NCBI GenBank assembly: GCA_002409965.1
Contig: DHON01000116.1
Coordinates: 36,411 to 90,995 of the forward strand
Source of the DNA: Firmicutes bacterium UBA5389
Lineage (GTDB): Bacteria; Bacillota; DTU025
DNA: 54,585 nt
Direction: 5' to 3'
The notes under the pieces were generated by a model. That model did not search any database, was not told the DNA's origin, and worked only from the letters and a program-made list of their open reading frames with translations. The translations under genes and the position numbers were made by a program. Position 1 is the first letter of the stretch. Each line of letters begins with the position of its first letter. Positions 14,427 to 22,840 of the stretch are shown piece by piece.

Positions 14427-17288
14427 ATGATGCGATTCCGATATACAGAAGCAGCAAGATCTCCAGCCACTGCAGTGGCGCTGACACGCGCAGTTATCGC
14501 CGCCATCGTCGTTGTCTCGTTCATCGCCGTGGTCGCTGCGACCCCTGTCAGCTCCGCCCCGATGGGCATAGCCAACGAGCTGCTGTCCAAGTCGCTGTCG
14601 GTCCCGCTTGCGCGAGGTGTTTCATTTGAAAGGCGGAACGCCCTGACCGCCGCAGGCTGGGTAGGCCTATCGATCATCCGGATCGACCTGACGTGCCCCT
14701 ACGTTGCGGTGGGCCCGGCTCTGGCCAACGGCACGCTCACCTCGCCCGCGGAAGCCACCCAAATCGCCGAGGCAGCTGGCCTGGTGGCAGCGATCAACGG
14801 CGACTTCTTCGACGCGGGGGTCACCGGCGCGCCACTTTCCCTGCTCGTCGCAGACGGCCAGATGGTGCGTTCACCCCGCGATGATCGCGATTTCGCCTCG
14901 ATGGCCATCATGAGCGACATGGGAATCCTGGGGAGTTGGACCTGGTCCGGACGGCTGCTCGGACCGGGCGGACTCACCATACCGATCTCGGCGGTAAATG
15001 AAGTGTCCGTGCCGGCCAACGGCGCAGTGTTGTACACCAACCACTGGTCATGGCAGCGCCGGCCGCCCTCGAACGGTGTGACATGCCTCGCCATTCGAGG
15101 CGGCATTGTCGAATCGCGTATCACCGGGTGGCCTCGCCCCACACTCGCCTCGACACCCGAGCCATCCCCTGAGCCGGCAGATCTCGTGTATCTGGCCGTA
15201 AGGGGCAGCGCAGCCACTTCCGCCGCGTCGCTCTCGGCGGGGGACACAGTGGAGATCTCGGGGCAATTGCGTCCCGACGGCGGCGGCATCATTGCGGCAT
15301 TCTCCGGCAAGCCAGTGCTACTGCACAACGGTGCCGCCCCGTCCGATCTGTGGAGGCATACAGGCATCCAGTCGATATTCGCTGCGCCGCGAAGCGCAGC
15401 CGGGCTCACCCAGGACGGCAGGACTCTGCTGCTGGTCGTGGCGGACGGTCGCCAGTCAGCGGCGCGTGGACTGACTCTGGGCGAGCTCGCAGCGCTCATG
15501 CGCTCGCTCGGCGCCTGGAACGCTCTGAACCTGGACGGAGGCGGATCCTCTTCGGCAGTCGTTCGCGATCCGTTTTCGGGCACGACAGTCTTGGCCAATC
15601 GGCCCTCAGGCGCGTCGCAGAGACCAGTGCCGTATGTAGTGGGCGTGCAGGCGGTTCTGCCAAGCGCCGATTGCCAAGCCAGCGACGAGCTCGACATCGC
15701 ATTCCTGTCGATATCGGCGGACGTGCCCGCAGGCCAGGTCCATCTGGGCGATCGCCCATCTATTGCGGCCGCGGTTCAGGGCGGTCCGGCGCACCTAGTC
15801 GAGCAAGACCTGCAAGTCGAAGCAGGCGCCAAAGTCCTGCTGTCGACCCGACTCTACGACAGCGCAATGCGAGCGATCGATCCAGGCGCTCTCGGCACAG
15901 TTGAAGTAAGGTGGAATGTGATTCCACCGAAATCCCTTCGCGGACGGGATCTGGCAAGCCTCGAGTACGAAGTCTGGGCGGTTTCGCCCGACACGCTCAC
16001 AGCCACTCTGTTCCCCCAATCCCCCGGACGGTTCGAGATCGAAGTCGCTGCAGTCTGGGCCGAGCCGCATCCATCCGGCGAATTGGCCACGGAACGCAGC
16101 AACACAGTCTCCTTCGCAGTGCGAGCCATCGAGCCGGCGCCGCGCCCCGCGCCCGGGTCCAGCCCAGAACCAGGCTCAGAGCTCACGTTCTCGCCCACGC
16201 TGATTGAAGGTTTCGACAACGCCGACACGCCAGGCTGGGCTAGCTGGCTTTCATCATCTTCGTCTCCTGGCGTAGAGCATGCCTTGTCCTTCTCATCGCC
16301 GCCCGCCGCAGAACTGGACCTTGCACTCCTCGGCCTGCCATCGCCTGCGCCGTCTGGGCCGGCTGCCATGCTCAGCTACGACTTCAACAGATCAGAGGCG
16401 ACACGGGCAGTCTACCTCAAGCCGTCTGAACCGCTTTCGCTGCCGGAGGGCACAGGTATCATAGGAATGTGGGTGTGGGGAGACGGATGCGGGCACTGGC
16501 TCAGGGCAACGGTAGCAGACGAGACAGGAAGCCGGTCGCCCATCGACTTTCCGCGGATACACTGGACAGGCTGGCGGTACGTGCAGGCGAGCTTGCCTGC
16601 CGAACTCGTGGGACCGGCGTGGCTGACACAGGTCTACCTAGTTGAATTCAAGCCCGAAATGCAGGGAGCCGGGACCGTGTACATCGACAGCATCGCGGCC
16701 ATAGGCGTAAGCACCCCGGACATCGCCGAAGACGGGTCATCTCCACCTGAGTCGTCGTCTGAGATGCCTTCACCTCCACCACCGCTTGCATCGCTTTCCG
16801 CATCGCCGCGTGCGGCCACAGCTGCCCGGACCGACAGGCCTCAGGCGCCCAGGCCGCTTGAACCTGGCGAGAACCTGGCGAGCCTAGTTCGCTCCGCCCC
16901 CGGGCGGCATGTCATAAGTGTCGATGGATCGCGCCCTTCCCTGCCATGGCCATGGCTTGTTCAGGAGTTCAATGCGTTCAAGGCCGGCGATGACGTGGAG
17001 TTAGTCGTGGTGCTGAGCAGAGCGACAGCAGTTGATGCCACATCACTCACTCCAGGCGGGACATTCAAGGACAGTCTTCAGGCAAGGCTGCTTCTCGATC
17101 TGCTGGATACGCTGGCTGACGGGAGCACATCGATAATCCTAGTTCAGGACCCCCGGCCGGGCTCGCTGCCTGCGCAGGGCTCGGGAGCGAAAGCTGAACC
17201 AGGCGAGCTCTACATGCCCGACACAGGCCCACAGACTGCGCCGGTCTGGACCATGATGGGGCATGTCAAAGTCGTATGGAATCTGTAA
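14427..17288 (+). CDS. Large secreted phosphodiester glycosidase (NAGPA) family protein
   Basis: A 953-residue exported protein. A hydrophobic segment at about 19-38 (ALTRAVIAAIVVVSFIAVVA) is a signal peptide or anchor. Residues about 50-415 match the NAGPA/DUF2233 domain, with INGDFFD at 123-129 and NLDGGGSS at 368-375, the two conserved motifs of that family. Then follow a beta-rich region, a Pro/Ser/Glu-rich linker near 570-590, a beta-sandwich-like region near 595-770 ending in VYIDSIAAIG (resembling a carbohydrate-binding module), a second Pro/Ser linker and a C-terminal domain of about 130 residues that I do not recognise. The substrate is probably a sugar phosphodiester of the envelope, by family. 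The ATG lacks a ribosome site; a later start is possible but would cut into the signal sequence. Confidence 0.82.
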   Translation: MMRFRYTEAARSPATAVALTRAVIAAIVVVSFIAVVAATPVSSAPMGIANELLSKSLSVPLARGVSFERRNALTAAGWVGLSIIRIDLTCPYVAVGPALANGTLTSPAEATQIAEAAGLVAAINGDFFDAGVTGAPLSLLVADGQMVRSPRDDRDFASMAIMSDMGILGSWTWSGRLLGPGGLTIPISAVNEVSVPANGAVLYTNHWSWQRRPPSNGVTCLAIRGGIVESRITGWPRPTLASTPEPSPEPADLVYLAVRGSAATSAASLSAGDTVEISGQLRPDGGGIIAAFSGKPVLLHNGAAPSDLWRHTGIQSIFAAPRSAAGLTQDGRTLLLVVADGRQSAARGLTLGELAALMRSLGAWNALNLDGGGSSSAVVRDPFSGTTVLANRPSGASQRPVPYVVGVQAVLPSADCQASDELDIAFLSISADVPAGQVHLGDRPSIAAAVQGGPAHLVEQDLQVEAGAKVLLSTRLYDSAMRAIDPGALGTVEVRWNVIPPKSLRGRDLASLEYEVWAVSPDTLTATLFPQSPGRFEIEVAAVWAEPHPSGELATERSNTVSFAVRAIEPAPRPAPGSSPEPGSELTFSPTLIEGFDNADTPGWASWLSSSSSPGVEHALSFSSPPAAELDLALLGLPSPAPSGPAAMLSYDFNRSEATRAVYLKPSEPLSLPEGTGIIGMWVWGDGCGHWLRATVADETGSRSPIDFPRIHWTGWRYVQASLPAELVGPAWLTQVYLVEFKPEMQGAGTVYIDSIAAIGVSTPDIAEDGSSPPESSSEMPSPPPPLASLSASPRAATAARTDRPQAPRPLEPGENLASLVRSAPGRHVISVDGSRPSLPWPWLVQEFNAFKAGDDVELVVVLSRATAVDATSLTPGGTFKDSLQARLLLDLLDTLADGSTSIILVQDPRPGSLPAQGSGAKAEPGELYMPDTGPQTAPVWTMMGHVKVVWNL

Positions 17289-17432
17289 TCTGACCTCCCG
17301 CTTTGTCGGGACGTCCGGCCACGTCGAGGCTCATACCCTTGCCGGCTTCCTCACCGCAGGGGCTTCAGCCGCACCGCCTTGCTGCCGAGATGACTACAGG
17401 GAACCAAATCGTAGGATGGGAGGATACGGAAG

Positions 17433-17894
17433 ATGAACCTTATGGTCCCCGGTGTCATGCAAGGCCTAGTGGGAGCGTCCTCTTTCACGAAACTCGCAGA
17501 CGCTTCCATGAGCGTCTATCAGCAGGCCAGGGCAAGGCACGACGAGGGCACGGCGGTTCGATCCCTGGGGTATGCTGCAACTTGCGCTGGCAGTGCAGCT
17601 GAATCAAGCGCGAAAGCGCAGGAAGCTCTGAGGAAAGCGCAGCTCGAAGCCAGAGAGCGTGCCGAGGACGAGCAGGAAACGGAAACGCAGAAGCAAACAA
17701 CGAACACGCCAACGCCTGCCGATGCTGTGGAAATCAGCAGAGGCGGCCAAGCAATCGCCGACGGGAAAACCAACGCCGCGGGCGTGCATAGCACAGAACC
17801 TGCGGCTGATGCAGTTGAGGGCCTCGTAGTGTACACATCGCAGGCCAAAGCCGCGCCCACAGCCGTTCAGCCGAAGCTATCAGTGATAGCATGA
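17433..17894 (+). CDS. Orphan hypothetical protein
   Basis: A 153-residue, Ala/Glu/Gln/Thr-rich protein. Residues 40-95 look like an amphipathic helix or coiled coil (SSAKAQEALRKAQLEARERA), followed by a Thr/Pro linker and a tail of low complexity. No signal peptide, cysteine pair or known motif is seen. The ATG has GGGAGG 9 nt upstream, which supports it being translated. It stands alone between the secreted glycosidase-like gene and the ribosomal block. Confidence 0.6.
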   Translation: MNLMVPGVMQGLVGASSFTKLADASMSVYQQARARHDEGTAVRSLGYAATCAGSAAESSAKAQEALRKAQLEARERAEDEQETETQKQTTNTPTPADAVEISRGGQAIADGKTNAAGVHSTEPAADAVEGLVVYTSQAKAAPTAVQPKLSVIA

Positions 17895-17902
17895 TAAGCG
17901 AT

Positions 17903-17935
17903 CTGGCCAGGCTGCCTCACTTGGAGCCTGGCCAG
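17903..17935. terminator. 11-bp inverted repeat, probable bidirectional terminator
   Basis: CTGGCCAGGCT at 17903-17913 pairs perfectly with AGCCTGGCCAG at 17925-17935 around an 11-nt loop. It lies between the stop of the orphan gene (17894) and the stop of rpsI (17966), where both transcripts must end. No long T-run follows on either side. Confidence 0.6.
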
Positions 17936-17965
17936 CGACACACTATCTCGTGAAACGCCCTCAGC

Positions 17966-18358
17966 TTATCTCTTAGAGAACTGAGGCGCCTTACGCGCCT
18001 TCTTCAGGCCGTACTTACGACGCTCTTTCATCCGCGGGTCGCGCGTGAGGTAGCCCGCCTTCTTCAGGGCCGACCGGAGTTCAGGATCGACCTCAACGAG
18101 CGCTCTGGCTATGCCGTGCCGCACGGCGCCCGCCTGCCCGCTCACTCCGCCTCCGATCACATCGACGACGGCATCGTATTTGCCGCCCGTCTCCGTCACT
18201 TCGAATGGGCCGTTTACCACCAGTTCGAGAGTGCGGCGGCCAAAATACTCATTTGCAGGCTTCTTGTTGACCAGTATCCTGCCGGAACCCGGCACTAGCC
18301 TTACGCGAGCGACTGAGCACTTGCGTCTGCCTGTCGCGGAAAACTGCAGTTGCGCCAC
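17966..18358 (-). CDS. rpsI: 30S ribosomal protein S9
   Basis: A 130-residue protein from the GTG at 18358, with ATGRRKCSVARVRLVPGSG near the start and the conserved basic end (LKKARKAPQFSKR) whose final Arg reaches the P-site tRNA. The GTG is chosen because AAGGGGG precedes it and the family starts MAQxQ; an upstream ATG would add ten unrelated residues. It follows rplM with a 26-bp gap, as usual for the L13-S9 pair. Confidence 0.97.
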   Translation of the reverse strand: MAQLQFSATGRRKCSVARVRLVPGSGRILVNKKPANEYFGRRTLELVVNGPFEVTETGGKYDAVVDVIGGGVSGQAGAVRHGIARALVEVDPELRSALKKAGYLTRDPRMKERRKYGLKKARKAPQFSKR

Positions 18359-18384
18359 AGAGTTATCCCCCTTCCTCGCCCGGA

Positions 18385-18822
18385 TCAAACCGTTATTTCG
18401 AGCGGCTCAGGTTTCTGCGCCGCATGCGGGTGCTCGGGGCCCGCGTATACCTTAAGCTTCATTCCCATCCTGCGGCCCAGCCGTGTATGCGGAAGCATGC
18501 CCTTGACGGCCTTCTCCACAACACGCACAGGCCTAGTCGCAAGAAACTTCTCGTAAGTCATCTGACGAATCCCGCCCGGATAGCCGGTGTGCCAGTAGTG
18601 TATCTTGGTCTGAAGCTTGTTGCCGGTGAGAATCACCTTGTCAGCATTGACCACTATGACATGGTCACCCACATCGATGTGAGGGGTGTACATTGGCTTA
18701 TGCTTGCCCTTCAGGACACTGGCCACCTCAGTGGCGAGCCTACCCAGGGGCTTCCCGGCAGCATCCACGACATACCACTTGCGGACGATATCGTCGGGCT
18801 TCGGCGTATATGTGGCCGACAT
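18385..18822 (-). CDS. rplM: 50S ribosomal protein L13
   Basis: A 145-residue early-assembly protein of the large subunit. RKWYVVDAAGKPLGRLA near 14-30, GDHVIVVNADKV and the MLPHTRLGRRM segment are all standard for L13. Its own strong promoter lies at 18909-18937, just after truA, so rplM-rpsI can be expressed separately from the upstream ecf-truA genes. Confidence 0.98.
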   Translation of the reverse strand: MSATYTPKPDDIVRKWYVVDAAGKPLGRLATEVASVLKGKHKPMYTPHIDVGDHVIVVNADKVILTGNKLQTKIHYWHTGYPGGIRQMTYEKFLATRPVRVVEKAVKGMLPHTRLGRRMGMKLKVYAGPEHPHAAQKPEPLEITV

Positions 18823-18862
18823 CGAGTTCCCTCCCAGATTGAACTGCTCGTCGGAGTGTCGT

Positions 18863-18889
18863 CAGTGGCTCCGGGGCTTGGCTCCACTG
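18863..18889 (-). promoter_or_regulatory. Hairpin in the rplM 5' leader
   Basis: On the minus strand CAGTGG and CCACTG form a 6-bp stem around a GC-rich loop, in the ~80-nt leader between the predicted transcription start (~18902) and the rplM start. Leaders of L13 operons are autoregulatory in some Firmicutes; whether this one is cannot be told from the sequence. Confidence 0.35.
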
Positions 18890-18908
18890 GCACAAGACTC
18901 ACGAAGCA

Positions 18909-18937
18909 ATTCTAATATAGTGACCATGCACTGTCAA
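18909..18937 (-). promoter_or_regulatory. Promoter of rplM-rpsI
   Basis: On the minus strand a perfect -35 TTGACA (18932-18937), a 17-bp spacer and -10 TAGAAT (18909-18914). The -35 lies 3 bp from the truA stop codon. Confidence 0.85.
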
Positions 18938-18939
18938 GG

Positions 18940-19824
18940 CTAGCCGCTGCGCTCGCAGGATCCTGACCCTGACACCAGGGATGCCACGGGCTCGGGATAG
19001 ATCACCCTGACTAGGTAGAGCCCATCAGGCGGAGCGGTGGCAGGACCTTTCGATCTGTCGCGCGATGCCAACAACCACTCCACAAGCCCCGCGTCGGCCC
19101 GCCCCGCCCCCACCTCGAGCAGGGCGCCCACTATGGCGCGGACCATCTTGTATAGGAATCCGTCCGCCTCGATCTCCACCGTCACTGCGTCCAACCCAAG
19201 AAACTTGAACCTGGCAGCCTCGACCGCGAGGCGCCGGATCGTCCGGACACTGGTCTTGGCTGATGAGCCGGTGGACGCGAACGCGCTGAAGTCGTGTTGC
19301 CCCACTAGGCACCGGGCGGCCTCGGACATGGCCCCGGTGTCCAGGCACCGTCGAACCAGCAGCGCCCTGCCCCAGAGGATCGCGCTCCCTCCCTGCTCGC
19401 TGCACTCCAGGCTTGGCTCCGATTCCGGCACGATAACATACCGATATACCTTGGCAATGGCGTCGAATCGCGCGTTGAAACCCTCCGGCGCTTCGAACGA
19501 CCTGAGCACCCTCACATCTCGCGGGAGCGCTGTGTTGAGCGCCGGCGCAAATCTGTCTCCCGGTATCCGCGAGCCGGTAGCGAAGTTGGCCACTTGTCCA
19601 AGAGAGTGCACCCCGGCATCGGTCCTTCCCGCGCCGGTTATCCTGCGTCGCTCACCGGTGATCCGCGTAATCGCATCTTCCACCGCACCCTGCACAGTCC
19701 GTATGACCCGGCCAGTTCCAGCCCGCGCCGCGCCATCGGGCGCGCGCGGCGTCTCGCCCGCCTGCACCTGAAAGCCCTGGTAACCCGTGCCCACATACTC
19801 CAGCACCAAACCGATCTGGCGCAT
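18940..19824 (-). CDS. truA: tRNA pseudouridine(38-40) synthase TruA
   Basis: It isomerises uridines 38-40 in the anticodon arm. From the ATG at 19824 it has 294 residues, with the catalytic motif GRTDAGVHSLGQVANF (Asp69). RFDAIAKVYRY and the later DFSAFAS and FLYKMVRAIVGAL blocks are present. An extra ~18-residue Gly/Ala/Arg-rich segment sits between YQGFQVQ and RTVQGAVEDA, where most family members go directly from one to the other. The ATG is chosen because it is 1 nt after the ecfT stop and fits the family N-terminus (MRQIGLVLEYVGTGYQGF). Confidence 0.95.
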   Translation of the reverse strand: MRQIGLVLEYVGTGYQGFQVQAGETPRAPDGAARAGTGRVIRTVQGAVEDAITRITGERRRITGAGRTDAGVHSLGQVANFATGSRIPGDRFAPALNTALPRDVRVLRSFEAPEGFNARFDAIAKVYRYVIVPESEPSLECSEQGGSAILWGRALLVRRCLDTGAMSEAARCLVGQHDFSAFASTGSSAKTSVRTIRRLAVEAARFKFLGLDAVTVEIEADGFLYKMVRAIVGALLEVGAGRADAGLVEWLLASRDRSKGPATAPPDGLYLVRVIYPEPVASLVSGSGSCERSG

Positions 19825-19825
19825 C

Positions 19826-20620
19826 CTACAACACCACAACAACCAGCACTGCGTATGCCGTCACAAGCGTCAGAGCCGCCACGTCCAGCGCGCCCATGCG
19901 AAGCTGCCTCAGCCTCGTCCTGCCCTGTCCGCCCCGATAGCACCTGGCCTCCATGGCCATGGCCAGTTCGTCCGCGCGCCTAAACGCGCTCACGAACAGG
20001 GGCACCAGTATCGGAATCATGGCCCGGGCGCGTTTGGCGATGTTGCCGCTTTCGAAATCCGCTCCCCGCGCCATCTGCGCCTTCATTATCTTGTCCGTCT
20101 CCTCCAGGAGCGTTGGTATGAAGCGCAGCGCAATAGTCATCATCATGGCAAGCTCGTGGGCGGGCACGCCCACGAACGACAGCGGCTTGAGCAAGCTCTC
20201 GAGCCCGTCCGTGAATGCAATCGGCGAGGTGGTCAGGGTCACAATAGACGTGGCCATGATCAGCAGCGACAGGCGGGCGACGGTTATCAGCCCTTGAGCC
20301 AGGCCCCGATCGGTTGCCACGATCTTGCCTATCCTGAAGATCGGCTCTCCGGGATCCATGAACAGATGCAGGCCGAATGTGAGCACCATGACGAACAGGA
20401 GCGGCCTCAGCCCCCGAATCACCATCTTGATCGGCACACGCGACGCCAGCACTGCGCCGATGATCAACGCCCCGAGCGCCGCATATGCCCATGCGCTCTT
20501 CACTATGAACAGCGCTATCACCACGACCAGCGACAGCGCGATCTTGGAGCGAGGGTCCAGCCGGTGCATGAGCGATTCGCCGGGCATGTACTGGCCGATC
20601 GCAACGGAAGAGATGTTCAT
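19826..20620 (-). CDS. ecfT: ECF transporter transmembrane subunit EcfT
   Basis: The 264-residue membrane scaffold of an energy-coupling-factor importer. It has several hydrophobic helices and the cytoplasmic coupling-helix signatures with Ala-Arg-Gly/Ala-Arg-Arg-type sequences, seen here as AQMARGADFES and MEARCYRGG. It links the two ATPases to interchangeable S-components for vitamins or metals, which are not encoded in this window. The start overlaps the stop of ecfA2 by 4 bp. Confidence 0.95.
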   Translation of the reverse strand: MNISSVAIGQYMPGESLMHRLDPRSKIALSLVVVIALFIVKSAWAYAALGALIIGAVLASRVPIKMVIRGLRPLLFVMVLTFGLHLFMDPGEPIFRIGKIVATDRGLAQGLITVARLSLLIMATSIVTLTTSPIAFTDGLESLLKPLSFVGVPAHELAMMMTIALRFIPTLLEETDKIMKAQMARGADFESGNIAKRARAMIPILVPLFVSAFRRADELAMAMEARCYRGGQGRTRLRQLRMGALDVAALTLVTAYAVLVVVVL

Positions 20621-21549
20621 GCGCCCACCTCCCCCTCCCTCTCGCCCTCATTCGCTCGGCCCGATGCTCCAAGCAATGCAGGCAGCAGCGCGCGCAGGGC
20701 TTCATCCACCGTGATCACGTCCTCGGTCGACGGCAGACCCCTGGCCGCAAGCTCCGCCATAAGCGCTGTGACCTGCGGCACTCCCAGTCCCATGTTGACA
20801 AGCTCTTCGCGCCTGCGAAACACCTCGCGCGCCGACCCCTCCATCGCCACAGTACCGCCGTCCATGACAACGAGCCTTTCGGCGAACCGCGCCACATCCT
20901 CCATGCTGTGGGAGACCAGCACGATGGTGTAGCCGTGCGCTTCATGCAGTTGCCTGATCTCCCCCAGCACTTCCTCACGCCCGCGCGGGTCCATTCCCGC
21001 GGTGGGCTCGTCCAGCACCAGCACCTCGGGGCGCATGGCCAGCACGCCTGCGATGGCCACTCTACGCTTCTGCCCGCCGGAAAGCTCGAAAGGCGACCTG
21101 TCGCACAGGGCATCGTAGTCGAGGTCGACCACTCGCATAGCCTCGCGAACAGCCTCGTCCACATTGGCCTGACTCATCCCCATGTTCCGCGGGGCGAAAG
21201 CAATGTCGGCAACCACGGTCTCCTCAAACAGCTGGTGTTCTGGGTACTGAAATACCAGGCCTACCTGGCGGCGGATGTCGCGCAGCGCGACGCCCTTGCG
21301 CCAGATGTCGCGTCCACCCACCAGCACGTGCCCGGAATCAGGCTTGAGCAACCCATTGAAGTGCTGTATGAGAGTGGACTTTCCCGAGCCGGTCCGCCCG
21401 ATTATCGCCACAAGCTCTCCACGGTTTATGCGGACGTTCACATCGGTGAGCGCCTGCCGCGCCAATGGGGTGCCCCTCATGTATGTGTAGCAGACATCGC
21501 GCACCTCGATCACCGCATCGCTCGTCGCATCGCTCATCGTGCCGTTCAA
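20617..21549 (-). CDS. ecfA2: ECF transporter ATPase EcfA2
   Basis: The second nucleotide-binding subunit of the ECF module, 310 residues. Walker A is GRTGSGKS, the Q-loop region VGLVFQYPEHQLFE, signature LSGGQKRRVAIAG and Walker B VLVLDEPTAGMD. The start overlaps the end of ecfA1 by 4 bp. The C-terminal tail, ending in a Gly/Glu-rich stretch, is longer than the family core. Confidence 0.96.
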   Translation of the reverse strand: MNGTMSDATSDAVIEVRDVCYTYMRGTPLARQALTDVNVRINRGELVAIIGRTGSGKSTLIQHFNGLLKPDSGHVLVGGRDIWRKGVALRDIRRQVGLVFQYPEHQLFEETVVADIAFAPRNMGMSQANVDEAVREAMRVVDLDYDALCDRSPFELSGGQKRRVAIAGVLAMRPEVLVLDEPTAGMDPRGREEVLGEIRQLHEAHGYTIVLVSHSMEDVARFAERLVVMDGGTVAMEGSAREVFRRREELVNMGLGVPQVTALMAELAARGLPSTEDVITVDEALRALLPALLGASGRANEGEREGEVGA

Positions 21550-22412
21550 CTCTGCCCGCCTCCCCTGCCAACGCCAACGATCGCCGCGACATCGTCGGCC
21601 AGCTCAGCAACGGTAAGCGGAGATCGCGTCAACGGCGCCCCGGCGGCGCGCAGCGCATAGGCGAGCTCCGTCACCTGCGGAACATCCAGGTCCAGGCTGC
21701 GCAACATCGCCGGCTGGGAGAAAACCTCGCGCGGTGTTCCGCGGAGCGCAATACGCCCGCCTTCCATGACTACGACCCGATCGGCCAGAACCGCCTCGTT
21801 CATGAAATGGGTGATGTGTACGACAGCTATGCCCTCATCCGAAGCCAGACGCCTTACGGTGGCAAGCACCTCGCTCCTGCCCACCGGATCGAGCATGGCC
21901 GTGGGCTCATCGAGGACAATACATCTGGGCCTCATTGCAATGACGCCGGCAATGGCTACGCGCTGCTTCTGCCCGCCTGAAAGCATGTGGGGCGCGGACT
22001 TCTCATTCCCAGTCATGTCCACGAGCGCCAGGGCCTCATCCACCCGCCTCCTGATCTCGCCGGGCGGGACGCCCAAGTTCTCCGGTCCGAACGCCACATC
22101 CTCCTCGACGGTGGTAGCCACTATCTGGTTATCAGGGTTCTGGAACACCATGCCCACCGTCTGACGTATGTCCCAAAGCCGGGATTCATCACGTGTGTTC
22201 ATCCCCAGCACAAAGACATCGCCGCGTGTGGGCACAAAAATGGCGTTCATGTGTTTCGCGAGCGTGGACTTGCCCGAACCGTTATGCCCGATCACGGCCA
22301 CGAACTCGCCGCCCATAACCTCAAGGCTCACGTCGAGAAGAGCTTCCACTTCGCCCGGGCCGCCGCCGTCATACGTGTACGACACGTTCTCGACGCGAAT
22401 CACAGGCTCCAT
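21546..22412 (-). CDS. ecfA1: ECF transporter ATPase EcfA1
   Basis: The first nucleotide-binding subunit, 288 residues, with Walker A GHNGSGKS, VGMVFQNPDNQIVA, signature LSGGQKQRVAIAG and Walker B CIVLDEPTAMLD. It heterodimerises with EcfA2 to energise EcfT and S-components. It follows rplQ by 11 bp, the usual Firmicutes arrangement in which the ECF energiser is transcribed with the alpha operon. Confidence 0.96.
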   Translation of the reverse strand: MEPVIRVENVSYTYDGGGPGEVEALLDVSLEVMGGEFVAVIGHNGSGKSTLAKHMNAIFVPTRGDVFVLGMNTRDESRLWDIRQTVGMVFQNPDNQIVATTVEEDVAFGPENLGVPPGEIRRRVDEALALVDMTGNEKSAPHMLSGGQKQRVAIAGVIAMRPRCIVLDEPTAMLDPVGRSEVLATVRRLASDEGIAVVHITHFMNEAVLADRVVVMEGGRIALRGTPREVFSQPAMLRSLDLDVPQVTELAYALRAAGAPLTRSPLTVAELADDVAAIVGVGRGGGQS

Positions 22413-22423
22413 GGGCTATCACG

Positions 22424-22804
22424 TCACTTCTTAGCTTTAGCTTTCTTCTCGTCGGCGCGGCTTCTGTCAACCAGCTCGATCACAGCCAGGGGCGCAGCAT
22501 CGCCGCGCCTAGGCCCAAGCTTGACGATGCGAGTGTACCCGCCGGGCCTCTCAGCATACTGCGGTCCTATCTCATCAAACAACCTCTGCAGCGCCATGGG
22601 CTCCAGAACATACCGTGCCGCAAGACGTCTGTGGTGAAGGTCGCCTTTTCTTGCCCATGTTATGAGCTTCTCAGCAATGGGGCGCATCTCTTTCGCCTTC
22701 GACTCAGTGGTGATAATCCTGTCATGAATGAACAGATTCGTCACCGAGCTGCGGAAAAGGGCGCGCCTTGCAGACGCCGTGCGGCCTAGTTTCCCTTGCC
22801 TCAC
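22424..22804 (-). CDS. rplQ: 50S ribosomal protein L17
   Basis: A 126-residue protein with the family start (GKLGRTASARRALFRSSVTNL) and ITTESKAKEMRPIAEKLITWARKGDLHHRR. It has a Lys-rich C-terminus. It is located directly after rpoA as in most bacteria. Confidence 0.97.
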   Translation of the reverse strand: MRQGKLGRTASARRALFRSSVTNLFIHDRIITTESKAKEMRPIAEKLITWARKGDLHHRRLAARYVLEPMALQRLFDEIGPQYAERPGGYTRIVKLGPRRGDAAPLAVIELVDRSRADEKKAKAKK

Positions 22805-22840
22805 TTGCGCTCTCCTCCTTCGTCCTAACCGTCCGTATTA

